Positions 28,054-36,587 of a stretch of 64,000 nucleotides of DNA are shown one piece after another; within the stretch, counting starts at the first letter, position 1; every line of letters starts with the position of its first letter. A program made the position numbers and the translations under genes. The notes under the pieces are model-generated. The model saw only the letters and a program-made list of their open reading frames with translations. It had not been told where the DNA came from and did not search any database. Origin of the DNA: Bacillota bacterium (lineage in GTDB: Bacteria; Bacillota; Clostridia; Lachnospirales; Lachnospiraceae); contig JAEZJV010000040.1 in assembly GCA_023415635.1 (NCBI GenBank), positions 305,449 through 369,448 of the forward strand. The letters run 5' to 3'.

Positions 28054-28242
28054 ATGCACCTCCATGTGGTCGTCTATTATATTATTATTTTCAAAATAGA
28101 ATAGAACTTCCCTCTGATTCTCTTTTGCTAACCCTATAAATAATTTATCGGCAGGCAGCTTCCCATCCTTAACTCTATACAGTAAATTCCTACTATATAA
28201 ATAATCTCTAAAGTCTCATATAAAAAGCCATTAGTCTTCCTA

Positions 28243-30051
28243 TCAAATATCATATGTATAATACTTAAATCCTGATTTAATATTTGCAATGTCAATGTTA
28301 TTCACATAAAAATGATTGCTCCTGTCACTTGCTTTATCTTGCTTCGGTTGTTCGCTTGAATTCTCCAAGTCAGTATCTGATTCTATACTATCGGATAATT
28401 CATTTACAGCCGTCAAATTATAGATAATATTAATTTGAAGGGATGAATTTGTCCACATTGCATTAGAATTTACAGCTCCAATAAAGCGGAACACAACTAC
28501 TCCTTTATTTTTATCGGATATTGCTTTATATGCTGTCGCTCCATCCTGAAGACTAAAGGTCTCCGTTCCAGATAATTCGAATGTAAGGTTTGTTTGATCC
28601 AAACCAATAGTAGTTACATTATCAGAAATCTCAGATAAGCTCCTAATATTCCCAAAGTATCCTGAAGCACTTATTATATCAGCATAATAAACAGGAACAC
28701 CTATCAATGTAACATATTTAATAAGAGACTCTTGTTCTTTATCATTATCCTTTTCATCCTCCTGGCCCAATTCATCTTCTAGTTCTTCCTCCTCATCTGT
28801 ACCTTGATCCATTTCTTCATTCTCAATTTCGGTCTCTTCAGGCTCAGTTGTATAAGAACGATCTGTATTTTCTTCTGTCGGGTTACTTTCATCATTAATT
28901 ATATCAGTAGCACTATCTGATGTACTTCCTTCCTCTATTCCTGTATTCTCATCTACAGGTGTTATACTTATCGCGCTTCCCGTTGTAGCACTCATATCTC
29001 CTTCTTGAATTGCGCTTCCGGTTGTAGCACTCGCATTCTCTGCTTGAATTGCACCTCCGGTTGCAGCACTCGCATTCTCTACATGAATCGCGCTTCCGGT
29101 TGTAACGCCAGGTTCAATGCTGTTTGAAATAATCATAATATCTTCTGGTTGGTTTACTTGATCATTCTGTGGTATATCATTATTCTGTTTCTCATCTGAT
29201 ATCTCATTCATACTACTTTCAGGGAATGCTTCATTCCCTATTGTCGTAGCTTCTTCACCGGCATCAGCTTGATCGCCTGCAGCTTCTGTACCTTTATAGG
29301 TATCATTGCCCTCAGTCTCTCGTTCATCATCGCTGACTGAAGGGGAATCTGTCTTATCGTCTGTTACAGCTTCTGCTTCATCACTTACATCGTTACTTTT
29401 TTCTTTATCTTCATTATTATTTTCTCTATCTTCAATACTATTTTCACTATCTTCAATACTATTTTCTCTATCTTCAATACTATTTTCACTATCTTCAATA
29501 CTATTTTCACTATCTACAATATTATTTTCTATATCATCCTGATTACCCTCTTCTATGACTTTTTTAACTATTTTAGGCTCAGTACTATATAGTCCATCGT
29601 AGGAATAAATCTGTTTTCCTGCAGCATTTACTAAAGGAAGGTTTCCAGCCACATTAGTTTTGATATTATAGGGTGTTGCAATTGCAAACCAAATTTGTTT
29701 TTCTGTACTGTTTTGATCAATATCAGATTTTCTAGGTTTTATCTGAATATTGGAGCCATCTATTGCTTTAAGATTTACACCCAGGTCCACGTTAATAGGC
29801 ATCGCACCTTTATTGATGATAGCAAAGTCTGAGGATATAATCATAGACCCATCGTTTTTAATCTCATAAGGATCAATTATGAAATTACAATTGGCAGGAA
29901 GAACCACCCTAAATATTGAACTATCATTTAAATTCTCGGCAGGAGATAAATTTGAAGAAACTGGTGCTGATCTATCTGCCGCGAACACACTTCCGCTGAT
30001 ATTATTAAGTACAAATAATACTACTAGTAATATTGTCAGTCGCTTCTTCAT
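28243..30051 (-). CDS. Secreted protein with acidic tandem repeats, paralogue of the 356-aa secreted protein
   Basis: 602 aa. The signal peptide (MKKRLTILLVVLF, cleavage near VFA-AD) is followed by a domain (FRVVLPANCNFIIDPYEI ... FAIINKGAMPINVDLGVNLKA) that aligns with the start of the protein at 32238. The second half of that domain (VVFRFIGAVNSNAMW) appears only near the C-terminus. Between them is a roughly 270-residue Glu/Asp/Ser/Asn-rich insertion with 7-residue repeats (ENSIEDS) and 13-residue repeats containing ATTGSAI. No membrane anchor or sorting motif is seen at the C-terminus. The start at 30051 has GAGGAGG at spacing 7. Function unknown. Confidence 0.65.
   Translation of the reverse strand: MKKRLTILLVVLFVLNNISGSVFAADRSAPVSSNLSPAENLNDSSIFRVVLPANCNFIIDPYEIKNDGSMIISSDFAIINKGAMPINVDLGVNLKAIDGSNIQIKPRKSDIDQNSTEKQIWFAIATPYNIKTNVAGNLPLVNAAGKQIYSYDGLYSTEPKIVKKVIEEGNQDDIENNIVDSENSIEDSENSIEDRENSIEDSENSIEDRENNNEDKEKSNDVSDEAEAVTDDKTDSPSVSDDERETEGNDTYKGTEAAGDQADAGEEATTIGNEAFPESSMNEISDEKQNNDIPQNDQVNQPEDIMIISNSIEPGVTTGSAIHVENASAATGGAIQAENASATTGSAIQEGDMSATTGSAISITPVDENTGIEEGSTSDSATDIINDESNPTEENTDRSYTTEPEETEIENEEMDQGTDEEEELEDELGQEDEKDNDKEQESLIKYVTLIGVPVYYADIISASGYFGNIRSLSEISDNVTTIGLDQTNLTFELSGTETFSLQDGATAYKAISDKNKGVVVFRFIGAVNSNAMWTNSSLQINIIYNLTAVNELSDSIESDTDLENSSEQPKQDKASDRSNHFYVNNIDIANIKSGFKYYTYDI
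28970..29125 (-). repeat. 39-nt tandem repeats coding ATTGSAI units
   Basis: Four copies with exact 39-nt periodicity (starting at 28970, 29009, 29048, 29087 on the plus strand), each coding a 13-residue unit around [AT]TG[SG]AI followed by an E/N/A/S-rich stretch. They lie in the low-complexity insertion of the secreted protein, and 39 nt keeps the frame. Confidence 0.88.
29416..29539 (-). repeat. 21-nt tandem repeats coding ENSIEDS units
   Basis: Five near-identical 21-nt units (plus-strand form ACTATTTTCACTATCTTCAAT; starts 29416, 29437, 29458, 29479, 29500) and a degenerate sixth. Each codes seven residues, ENSIED[SR]. Copy number can change without shifting the frame. Confidence 0.9.
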
Positions 30052-30131
30052 TATTAAACCTCCTCTACAATTATTTAAGTACATAATGATTATATATTAT
30101 TCTGCATTATTTATCTATCTTTTTGGATAAA

Positions 30132-31853
30132 TTATCTTTCATTCAATAGTCTTTCCATGCTTGAATACTCCTCTATGATATCCATGAGCTTCATGTTTTT
30201 CATTCCTTTAATATTGGCGCCACCCTCGCTCGCATTAATGAACTCAGTCTCTTTCACATTACTGATTCTTTTCTCTATCCATTGGCGATACATATCTAAA
30301 ACTTTACTCGTAGCAATCAGATTACCGTCAATATCTTCCACTTGCCTTAATTCGGCTCCCATTTTTAGCTCTCGAATTGATGTGTCGCTAGCATGTATCA
30401 CATTTCCAGTATACGCTAAATCCAATCCCAAGAATATGATACGCCTACACCCGAAGGTAATCCCCAAATCAAGTGCCGTGGTACTTACAGATCCACCTGT
30501 TTGGATTAAAGAAGCTCCGCATTTAATTGCAAATTCCTCTGCCTTGTCATAGCCCTCCTGAAGAATCATATACTTCTTACCTTGGTATTTATTTGCAAAT
30601 CCTTTGTATGCAGTTGATAGAAAGAGCATAGGGATACTCTCTTTTTCGAGACCGGCAATCTGCTTATAAACCCTCTCATTGGCATCCGTTACAATAAAAT
30701 AATCCGGCCTAATACCTGCACTCAGCAGTTTTCTAAAAACTGTCCCAGCTGCAAGAATGATACCCTTTTGACCGATCATTTTCAACTGCAGATAATTCTT
30801 ATCGAGTGAAGGTCCTGCCGCTATAATATATAAATCTCTATTCATGAATTCATCCTTTAATTCGTCAATCAATCCGTCATAATGAAATCTATTACAAAGG
30901 AAATTACCATTCATAATACGGCTTTGATTTTTTATTGATGTAAATTGGATGAAATAATTTTCAAGCCATTCTTTAAACTGTTCATTTCGTTCACTACGAA
31001 GCATTGGATAATGCACGACAAATTCTGTTTCATTATCCATTTCTCCGATGCGTTTTCTTAATCTGGAATGACTGGGATCATATATTATTTTAATTCTGCA
31101 TTTTGATAAAAATAGTTTTATAGGTGAATACTGACATGCAAGATGAATTATGTTGAGGTCACTTTCATATACTTCAACATTAATACCCTCATCAATGCTT
31201 GCCATTTCGAAAACGTGATAACCTAATCCCAGACCATAGATAATATAATTAATTTTCTCCGGAGAATACCATGATTCTGCTAGGTAATCCGCCTCCTTCC
31301 AGACATTGGTATTAGAGTGAATGTAATATTTCTTATCTGTTCCCTGTTCATAGTATGCCAGAGTATAATCCCCATAGGAAGTAAATTCAATCATTCTTCC
31401 GTTATTAATGTCACTCTGATTCAAGGTATCATACAACAGTTCGCCTAATTCCGGATCCCTCTCTCGAACTGCCTCAATATTATCAAGATATCTCTGATTA
31501 TCAACAAACAAACCCTCTTTCGTAATGACTGCTTCTTGCAGATGTAATAAATCAGGTATCAGAATTGCCTCATAAAGATCAGCAAGATAAACATAATCTT
31601 TTCTTTCTAAAACTTCAAAAGCCTCCTGAATTACAGAAAATAAAACTTCCCGATTTACGGGAACATTCATTGCGTTAAAGTATCCTTCACATTCCGAGAA
31701 TACCTCCAGCAATTGTTCTAATACGGAGACCTGCTCCTTTATCAATCTTAATGCAGAATCGTAATTCTGCATTCTTAGTCGAATTATAATCCTGTCTGCC
31801 AGTAATAGATTTCGTCTGCAGTATTCAAAGACTTTTTCCAATGAAGCCGCCAT
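30132..31853 (-). CDS. Motility accessory factor (Maf) family flagellin glycosyltransferase
   Basis: 573 aa. The N-terminal region (1-300) is shared with the truncated Maf at 24007. The central DUF115/MAF_flag10 domain shows IIAAGPSLDKNYLQL (near 342), PDYFIVTDAN, TGGSVSTTALDLGITFGC, FLGLDLAYTG and, near the end, ASEGGANIKGMKN. Maf proteins transfer CMP-activated nonulosonic acids (pseudaminic, legionaminic or sialic type) to Ser/Thr of flagellin in the cytoplasm before export. neuA and neuB in the same cluster supply the donor route. SD GGAGGA, ATG at 31853. Confidence 0.85.
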   Translation of the reverse strand: MAASLEKVFEYCRRNLLLADRIIIRLRMQNYDSALRLIKEQVSVLEQLLEVFSECEGYFNAMNVPVNREVLFSVIQEAFEVLERKDYVYLADLYEAILIPDLLHLQEAVITKEGLFVDNQRYLDNIEAVRERDPELGELLYDTLNQSDINNGRMIEFTSYGDYTLAYYEQGTDKKYYIHSNTNVWKEADYLAESWYSPEKINYIIYGLGLGYHVFEMASIDEGINVEVYESDLNIIHLACQYSPIKLFLSKCRIKIIYDPSHSRLRKRIGEMDNETEFVVHYPMLRSERNEQFKEWLENYFIQFTSIKNQSRIMNGNFLCNRFHYDGLIDELKDEFMNRDLYIIAAGPSLDKNYLQLKMIGQKGIILAAGTVFRKLLSAGIRPDYFIVTDANERVYKQIAGLEKESIPMLFLSTAYKGFANKYQGKKYMILQEGYDKAEEFAIKCGASLIQTGGSVSTTALDLGITFGCRRIIFLGLDLAYTGNVIHASDTSIRELKMGAELRQVEDIDGNLIATSKVLDMYRQWIEKRISNVKETEFINASEGGANIKGMKNMKLMDIIEEYSSMERLLNER

Positions 31854-32237
31854 ATACAGTTCCTCCTTGAATAGCTTTTCTTTTTAACTCACTTCTAATA
31901 TTACCCTCTTGACACTCGTATATATTATCGGTTTATACCGTTATTATTCTGTTTCATTCAGAAGCACCTACTAATTGCATGAAAATCGATTTATTAAATC
32001 TTTATTTAACTAATTTATAATCCTGTTCTTCCTTCCCACCAAACATTGTTATTATTCTATATTTCATATCATCATAATTTTAACTATGTAATGTCACTAC
32101 CTATAAAGAAACATCCGCAAAAACCGCATTTAAGCGATTTTTGCGGATTTTTGTAAATTACGAAATACTATCCGATTTTAGTATTATCAAATAACCGTTT
32201 TAAAGCTCAGTTATCTGATTAAACCTTACCTTTCCGC
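31854..32237. other. Intergenic region, 384 bp, terminator plus unresolved promoter
   Basis: Very AT-rich spacer downstream of the 356-aa secreted protein and upstream of the Maf gene. It contains the terminator at 32113-32148 and, on the minus strand, a sigma-28-like -10 element ACCGATAA (31925-31932) without a correctly spaced TAAA. No gene seen. Confidence 0.5.
32113..32148 (-). terminator. Terminator after the 356-aa secreted protein gene
   Basis: ATCCGCAAAAA-CGC and GCG-TTTTTGCGGAT form a long stem with one mismatch and loop ATTTAA. On the minus strand it is followed by GTTTCTTTA. It isolates the sigma-28-controlled two-gene unit from the Maf gene. Confidence 0.78.
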
Positions 32238-33308
32238 TTAATTAATCGTTAAAGTAATGTCTTTAGTTGTTGCAGGCGTATCATTGAATACTACTCTGAA
32301 GGTATAGGTGCCTTTAGTATTGAATACATTCGTTGTAAATGTACCACCCTTCTTCAAGGTAAATGTAGTACCAGATAAAGCATAATCTGTTGTAGCAGTC
32401 AGATTATAATTTGTGCCAGTTGTAACTAATGCAACACTTGTTATTCCCGTTGCTTTTTTAGTACCGGTACCCAAATCAACAGTGTAGTTTGCAGCAATTG
32501 CAGTATTTGCTACAGTTGCACTAGATACTGTAAAGCTAGGTGCTAAATCAACTGCAGGTGTTACAACAGAACTCGTCACCTTCTCAACATTTTGACCACC
32601 ATCTGCAACAAAGTTACCATAAGCAGTTGTAGTAACACCCTTGATCGTATACGCAACCTCAATAGTTGCATCAGAAGCTGCCCAAGCTGCATTAGGATTT
32701 AACGCACCCTTAAAACGGAAAGCAGCAACACTCTTTGAAGCATCAACAGAAGTAAATTCATCCTCATCGTCAATACCATCACTGTCAGCATCAGTAAAAT
32801 TAGCTTTATCAAGCTGATATGTGATGTTTGCATCAGTACCTGTAGTAGACAGAACTGCAGCTGAAGTGCTCCATGTAATAGCACTGCCGGTAGTCGCCAA
32901 TGCAGAGCCACTCGTAGCAGCGCTTACAGTGGCTGCAGGTACGGCTGTCATAAACATTTCCTTATCCTCTGTAGTAGTAGTTACATCAGAAGCACTACTT
33001 TCAACAATAACACCACTGGCTGCTGTTAATTTGTAATCAAAAGATACCTGTACAGGTATAGAGCTCTTATTAATTACATACAGGTCTCCGGAAGTAATCT
33101 GGCTTCCTACATCTCCAATTTCAAAGGGGTTGAAAGCAAAATCAACTTCGGTAGGAACTAAGAATTTGAATACAGGATTTGTTACAGTAGAATCTCCTTC
33201 AATTGTGCCGCTTGTAGGATCGTTGGCTGCGAATGCAGTAGTACATGTACCTATTACTAATGCAAGAGTCAATAAAGCTGATAATAACTTCTTTTGGTTC
33301 TTCTTCAT
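32238..33308 (-). CDS. Secreted surface protein, sigma-28-controlled, unknown function
   Basis: 356 aa. Typical Sec signal peptide (MKKNQKKLLSALLTLALVIG, cleavage near AFA-AND). A domain FKFLVPTEVDFAFNPFEI ... DLYVINKSSIPVQVSFDYKL, continuing at FRFKGALNPNAAW, is shared with the protein at 28243. A linker has ATTGSAI, also shared. The segment DADSDGIDDEDEF looks like a calcium-binding thrombospondin-3/dockerin-type loop. The C-terminal ~100 residues are Thr/Ala-rich and Ig-like. No membrane or sorting signal. It lies 38 bp after the 183-aa membrane protein gene, so one flagellar-type promoter should drive both. The abundant-protein composition suggests a filament- or layer-forming protein, which is inference. 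Confidence 0.7.
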   Translation of the reverse strand: MKKNQKKLLSALLTLALVIGTCTTAFAANDPTSGTIEGDSTVTNPVFKFLVPTEVDFAFNPFEIGDVGSQITSGDLYVINKSSIPVQVSFDYKLTAASGVIVESSASDVTTTTEDKEMFMTAVPAATVSAATSGSALATTGSAITWSTSAAVLSTTGTDANITYQLDKANFTDADSDGIDDEDEFTSVDASKSVAAFRFKGALNPNAAWAASDATIEVAYTIKGVTTTAYGNFVADGGQNVEKVTSSVVTPAVDLAPSFTVSSATVANTAIAANYTVDLGTGTKKATGITSVALVTTGTNYNLTATTDYALSGTTFTLKKGGTFTTNVFNTKGTYTFRVVFNDTPATTKDITLTIN

Positions 33309-33346
33309 TTGTTTATCCTCCTTGATTTAGTTAGCCCGAGAATCAC

Positions 33347-33898
33347 TTATTTTGCAACTGCAATCGTGACATTAATAGATACAGAAGAGGATATATTCCC
33401 TTCCTCATCTAATAAGTTGTATTTACAGATCGCATCATAAGTTCCTTTCTCCAAAGGCTTGTCCAGTTTAAGCTCCTTTAATTTAGTTCCTACTGGCAGA
33501 ACTGTTGAAGTATAAATCAATTCATCTGTATCTTTGAGATAAACCTCAAAAAATACCGGCGTTCTGTTAGATGATGCATTTTCAACATATGCATCACTGG
33601 ATGCGGAATCTCCGTTATCAAAATTCCATACTGCATTCATGGTCACTTCATACATACCATTTTGCAACTTTTCATTCATGTCGCCTATAACTTGCTCATA
33701 GTTTGACTCATCAATGACATAATTGCCACTAGCTGTAGGCTCTTCCTCCTTATTCAATGCAAGATAAATTAAAATCCCTGCTGCGACAATGGCAATGGAA
33801 AGCATGCCAAACCCAAAAATCATTATCTTTTGGGTTTTAGAAAGTTTCTTTTTTACTTCTGAATTACTTACTTCAGAACTTTCTTCACTCTTTTTCAT
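33347..33898 (-). CDS. Single-pass membrane protein, sigma-28-controlled, unknown function
   Basis: 183 aa. A charged cytoplasmic N-terminus (about 1-23), one transmembrane helix (about 25-48, IMIFGFGMLSIAIVAAGILIYLA) and a 135-residue external beta-rich domain with FFEVYLKDTDELIYTS, LPVGTKLKELKLDKPLEKG and YDAICKYNLLDEEG. It resembles small accessory membrane proteins found beside secreted fibre-type proteins, but I cannot name the family. It is first in the operon with the 356-aa secreted protein and directly behind a perfect sigma-28 promoter. An anchor or assembly factor for that protein is a plausible reading. SD AAGGAGG. Confidence 0.7.
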   Translation of the reverse strand: MKKSEESSEVSNSEVKKKLSKTQKIMIFGFGMLSIAIVAAGILIYLALNKEEEPTASGNYVIDESNYEQVIGDMNEKLQNGMYEVTMNAVWNFDNGDSASSDAYVENASSNRTPVFFEVYLKDTDELIYTSTVLPVGTKLKELKLDKPLEKGTYDAICKYNLLDEEGNISSSVSINVTIAVAK

Positions 33899-33958
33899 TA
33901 ATAGTCCTCCTTAAAGCTTGTTAATATACAAATGCTTATTTATACTTCTACACTATGT

Positions 33959-33985
33959 TTATCGGCATGATATTGTCAAACTTTA
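33959..33985 (-). promoter_or_regulatory. Perfect sigma-28 (FliA/SigD) promoter
   Basis: On the minus strand TAAAGTTT, 11 bp, then GCCGATAA: identical to the enterobacterial FliA consensus and a full match to the Bacillus SigD pattern. The predicted start is about 55 nt before the ATG of the 183-aa membrane protein. It places this gene and the following secreted protein in the late flagellar regulon. Confidence 0.9.
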
Positions 33986-34028
33986 TAGTTTCTAGCATAA
34001 TTTTTTAATTATTTCACATATTATGGTG

Positions 34029-36515
34029 CTAACCCTTATAGAGCTTATTTAAATACTCATAGGTCGTTTTCGGTACCAAATTCTTTATATTTTCATAATC
34101 TCCCGCCAAAAGATTTTTTCTGACTCTCGATGCGCTAATCGGTGCACCGTAAAGCTCCTTTCTTTTTATTACATGAAATTCTATTCCATATTGGGGTAAA
34201 ACAGCATACATCGTATCATTATATTGATTTGTAAACTTATCCAGAGGCTCTTCACCAACAAATCTAATACTGATATTTAAGAATGGAGCTATCTTTTCAG
34301 CAAAAATACGGACATCCTGTGTCATATCTATTACAACATCCTGAAGTTGATCCTTCTCAAAATATCCCGGCAGTGTTGTCGATGAAATGATGAATGATCC
34401 ACTGGGTAAAACTTTAATATTTCCTTTTTCATTTAATTCTTCCACACCAAGTCTTACCATATTAAATCGGTCTTCAAAGGAAAAGAATGATTTGTTTTCT
34501 TCAACAACGAAAATATAAAGATAATCGACCTTTTCAATTGCCCTCTCAATTAAATAACGATGGCCGTATGTAAATGGATTGCAATTCATAACAATGCATC
34601 CGATCCGTTTATCGCTAGGATCCGGAAACACCTCAAGGCTGTTGAGCCAGTTTTCAATCGTGTTGTGCCTATTCCATCCCTTGCTTTTGTTAAATGTAAA
34701 TTTAACATCATCAAATTCATGAAACGTCTTATTTTGATACTTTTCTTCTATTATTTTCTTCAGCTCATCTGCAATATATGGGGAGGTCTTACAGTTATTA
34801 TGGCCCAATATATCCCATACATTATTCTCCAAATCAGGAATTCGGTTATAAGCATCAATGATAGAATTTAGCTCTATATTCTTTTGTTTATAATACTTCA
34901 AACCACTCATTGTCATAATGATTACAATATCTCCCGGCCTGTATTCCATCGAGCGAATTTTGAAGCTTCTCCACGGCCAGTAATTTCCCGAATTTACAAC
35001 ACAGAACTTCCCATCTAGTTCTTGTTGAAGATAACTGCCCACTGTATCATTGTCTTTCACAAAACTACCGAATATCGTGCATGGACCAAACATATAAATC
35101 TTATTCTTATCACGATTCGTACTGCTTCCGACGGTGTATCGGTTAGTATCGATGATATTGAAATACTTGCCACGATAATCTTCTAGCTCCGGATAACCTC
35201 TTCGCATCGTCAGGGGTAAATTATTAAATTCGCGAATTACATCTGCATAATCATCATAAATCATAAATCTATGTAATTTTTCTTGATTAATTTCATCAAG
35301 TGCATCCAGATCTATTTTCCCGATTAGTACATCCCACATAAAATCCTTGTCTTTAAATTTAGTAACAATGTCCTTATCGATCAATTGATCTATGTGCATA
35401 TCAGGCGCTTCCACTACAATCGGCAGTACCCCGTTCTGCAGCAGCTCCGGAATAATATTATATGCGATATCATAATCACTCCAGTTATCACATCCGAAAG
35501 CCTCTGAATATACTGATTGAAGCTTAAAATGTAAAATTTGCTTCTGCTGAAACACTACATAATCAGAATAATTTCTAAAATCAAAAGATATCAGGATCTC
35601 TGGTATGATATCACATTTATGATTATAAAAGTATTGCTTATCTTCATTCCAGATTAAATCCTCTTCTTCGCACAGATAGACTGATGCATCCGGCCTTTCC
35701 TTTAGTATCTCATAAGCTTTAAGAGCAAGGGAATTCTTGCCGGAGATTGCAATAGTTCCATAGATCGTACCGATTAAAACTATTGTGCTTAGATAATCTT
35801 CTCTCGATTCACTGAAGGTATGCTCTAAGATAAAGTTCAAAACTTTCTTATATCCAATATATTGCAGGCTGTGCTGATGAAAAAAGGAGGTTCTCAAGTA
35901 ATGTCTGTTTGCTATATCATCCATATCTATAATGATTGTATTTCTCTTATCTATATTAGGAACCTCTTCCTCCAGCTCATGAAAGGATAGCCTTCTGATA
36001 GAAAAATTATCTTTTAGAAGATTGTAAATATAATTTAAGATGGTCTGATTATAATCCTTTTCTTGAACCAGCAGTACTGATTCGATCTCAAAATTTCGAA
36101 GCAGCTCGGATAAAGCCCTATTGCTTTTTCTTTTTAACTGCAAACGTTCAAAGTCGAGTTCCAATTTCGGTCTTGCTTTGGTACGAGGTCGGCTATACTC
36201 GCATTGAAGCGTCATTTGATGGTCAACAATCGGAATTTGATATATCCTGGAATTAGGTTCATTAAAAATATCGTCTGCTTTGTCTCTATCTTCCTCCATC
36301 AAATACGTAAAATGATTTTGAATAAGACTTGTACCCTCCTTGCAGTACCGGGTAAAGTCGCCCAGAGTAATTGTACCAATCAACCTGTCATTCCTTGTAG
36401 CATATACAATCCGATATGGGTCTTCCAAAAATAGCTGCCATAACAGATTTCGATTTATAACAGCTTCGTTATATACTTTTAAATTTTCAATCGAATGTAT
36501 CGTTATCTGTTCCAA
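34029..36515 (-). CDS. Multidomain protein with C-terminal citrate-lyase-ligase-like nucleotidyltransferase
   Basis: About 828 aa. The N-terminal ~90 residues look CBS-like (YATRNDRLIGTITLGDF). A Rossmann-like region follows (ESVLLVQEKDY, NTIIIDMDD), then an SGNH-hydrolase-like segment near 460-540 (YMFGPCTIFG, VVNSGNYWPW, GDIVIIMT). The C-terminal ~190 residues form a CitC-like adenylyl/cytidylyltransferase: CNPFTYGHRYLIERA (T-x-G-H motif) and ISASRVRKNL (second nucleotide-binding motif). It could activate a polyol, acid or acyl group for the glycan. Start: TTG at 36515 with GGAGG at spacing 8; an ATG at 36530 contains that SD. Exact function unknown. Confidence 0.65.
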   Translation of the reverse strand: MEQITIHSIENLKVYNEAVINRNLLWQLFLEDPYRIVYATRNDRLIGTITLGDFTRYCKEGTSLIQNHFTYLMEEDRDKADDIFNEPNSRIYQIPIVDHQMTLQCEYSRPRTKARPKLELDFERLQLKRKSNRALSELLRNFEIESVLLVQEKDYNQTILNYIYNLLKDNFSIRRLSFHELEEEVPNIDKRNTIIIDMDDIANRHYLRTSFFHQHSLQYIGYKKVLNFILEHTFSESREDYLSTIVLIGTIYGTIAISGKNSLALKAYEILKERPDASVYLCEEEDLIWNEDKQYFYNHKCDIIPEILISFDFRNYSDYVVFQQKQILHFKLQSVYSEAFGCDNWSDYDIAYNIIPELLQNGVLPIVVEAPDMHIDQLIDKDIVTKFKDKDFMWDVLIGKIDLDALDEINQEKLHRFMIYDDYADVIREFNNLPLTMRRGYPELEDYRGKYFNIIDTNRYTVGSSTNRDKNKIYMFGPCTIFGSFVKDNDTVGSYLQQELDGKFCVVNSGNYWPWRSFKIRSMEYRPGDIVIIMTMSGLKYYKQKNIELNSIIDAYNRIPDLENNVWDILGHNNCKTSPYIADELKKIIEEKYQNKTFHEFDDVKFTFNKSKGWNRHNTIENWLNSLEVFPDPSDKRIGCIVMNCNPFTYGHRYLIERAIEKVDYLYIFVVEENKSFFSFEDRFNMVRLGVEELNEKGNIKVLPSGSFIISSTTLPGYFEKDQLQDVVIDMTQDVRIFAEKIAPFLNISIRFVGEEPLDKFTNQYNDTMYAVLPQYGIEFHVIKRKELYGAPISASRVRKNLLAGDYENIKNLVPKTTYEYLNKLYKG

Positions 36516-36587
36516 TGCTATACCCTCCATATTCTATTTTCATCAAATAAAAGGTCTGCGTTCTTATTCCGTATATGGTCAATGCAG

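Noticed and set aside
29306..29542. Plus-strand ORF rich in FSLSS repeats
   Set aside because: It is the antisense reading of the 21-nt repeats in the secreted-protein gene and has no SD.
31925..31932. Sigma-28-like -10 (ACCGATAA, minus strand) before the Maf gene at 30132
   Set aside because: No TAAA at 14-16 bp upstream; the nearest similar tetramer (GAAA) is 19 bp away, so it is not called a promoter.
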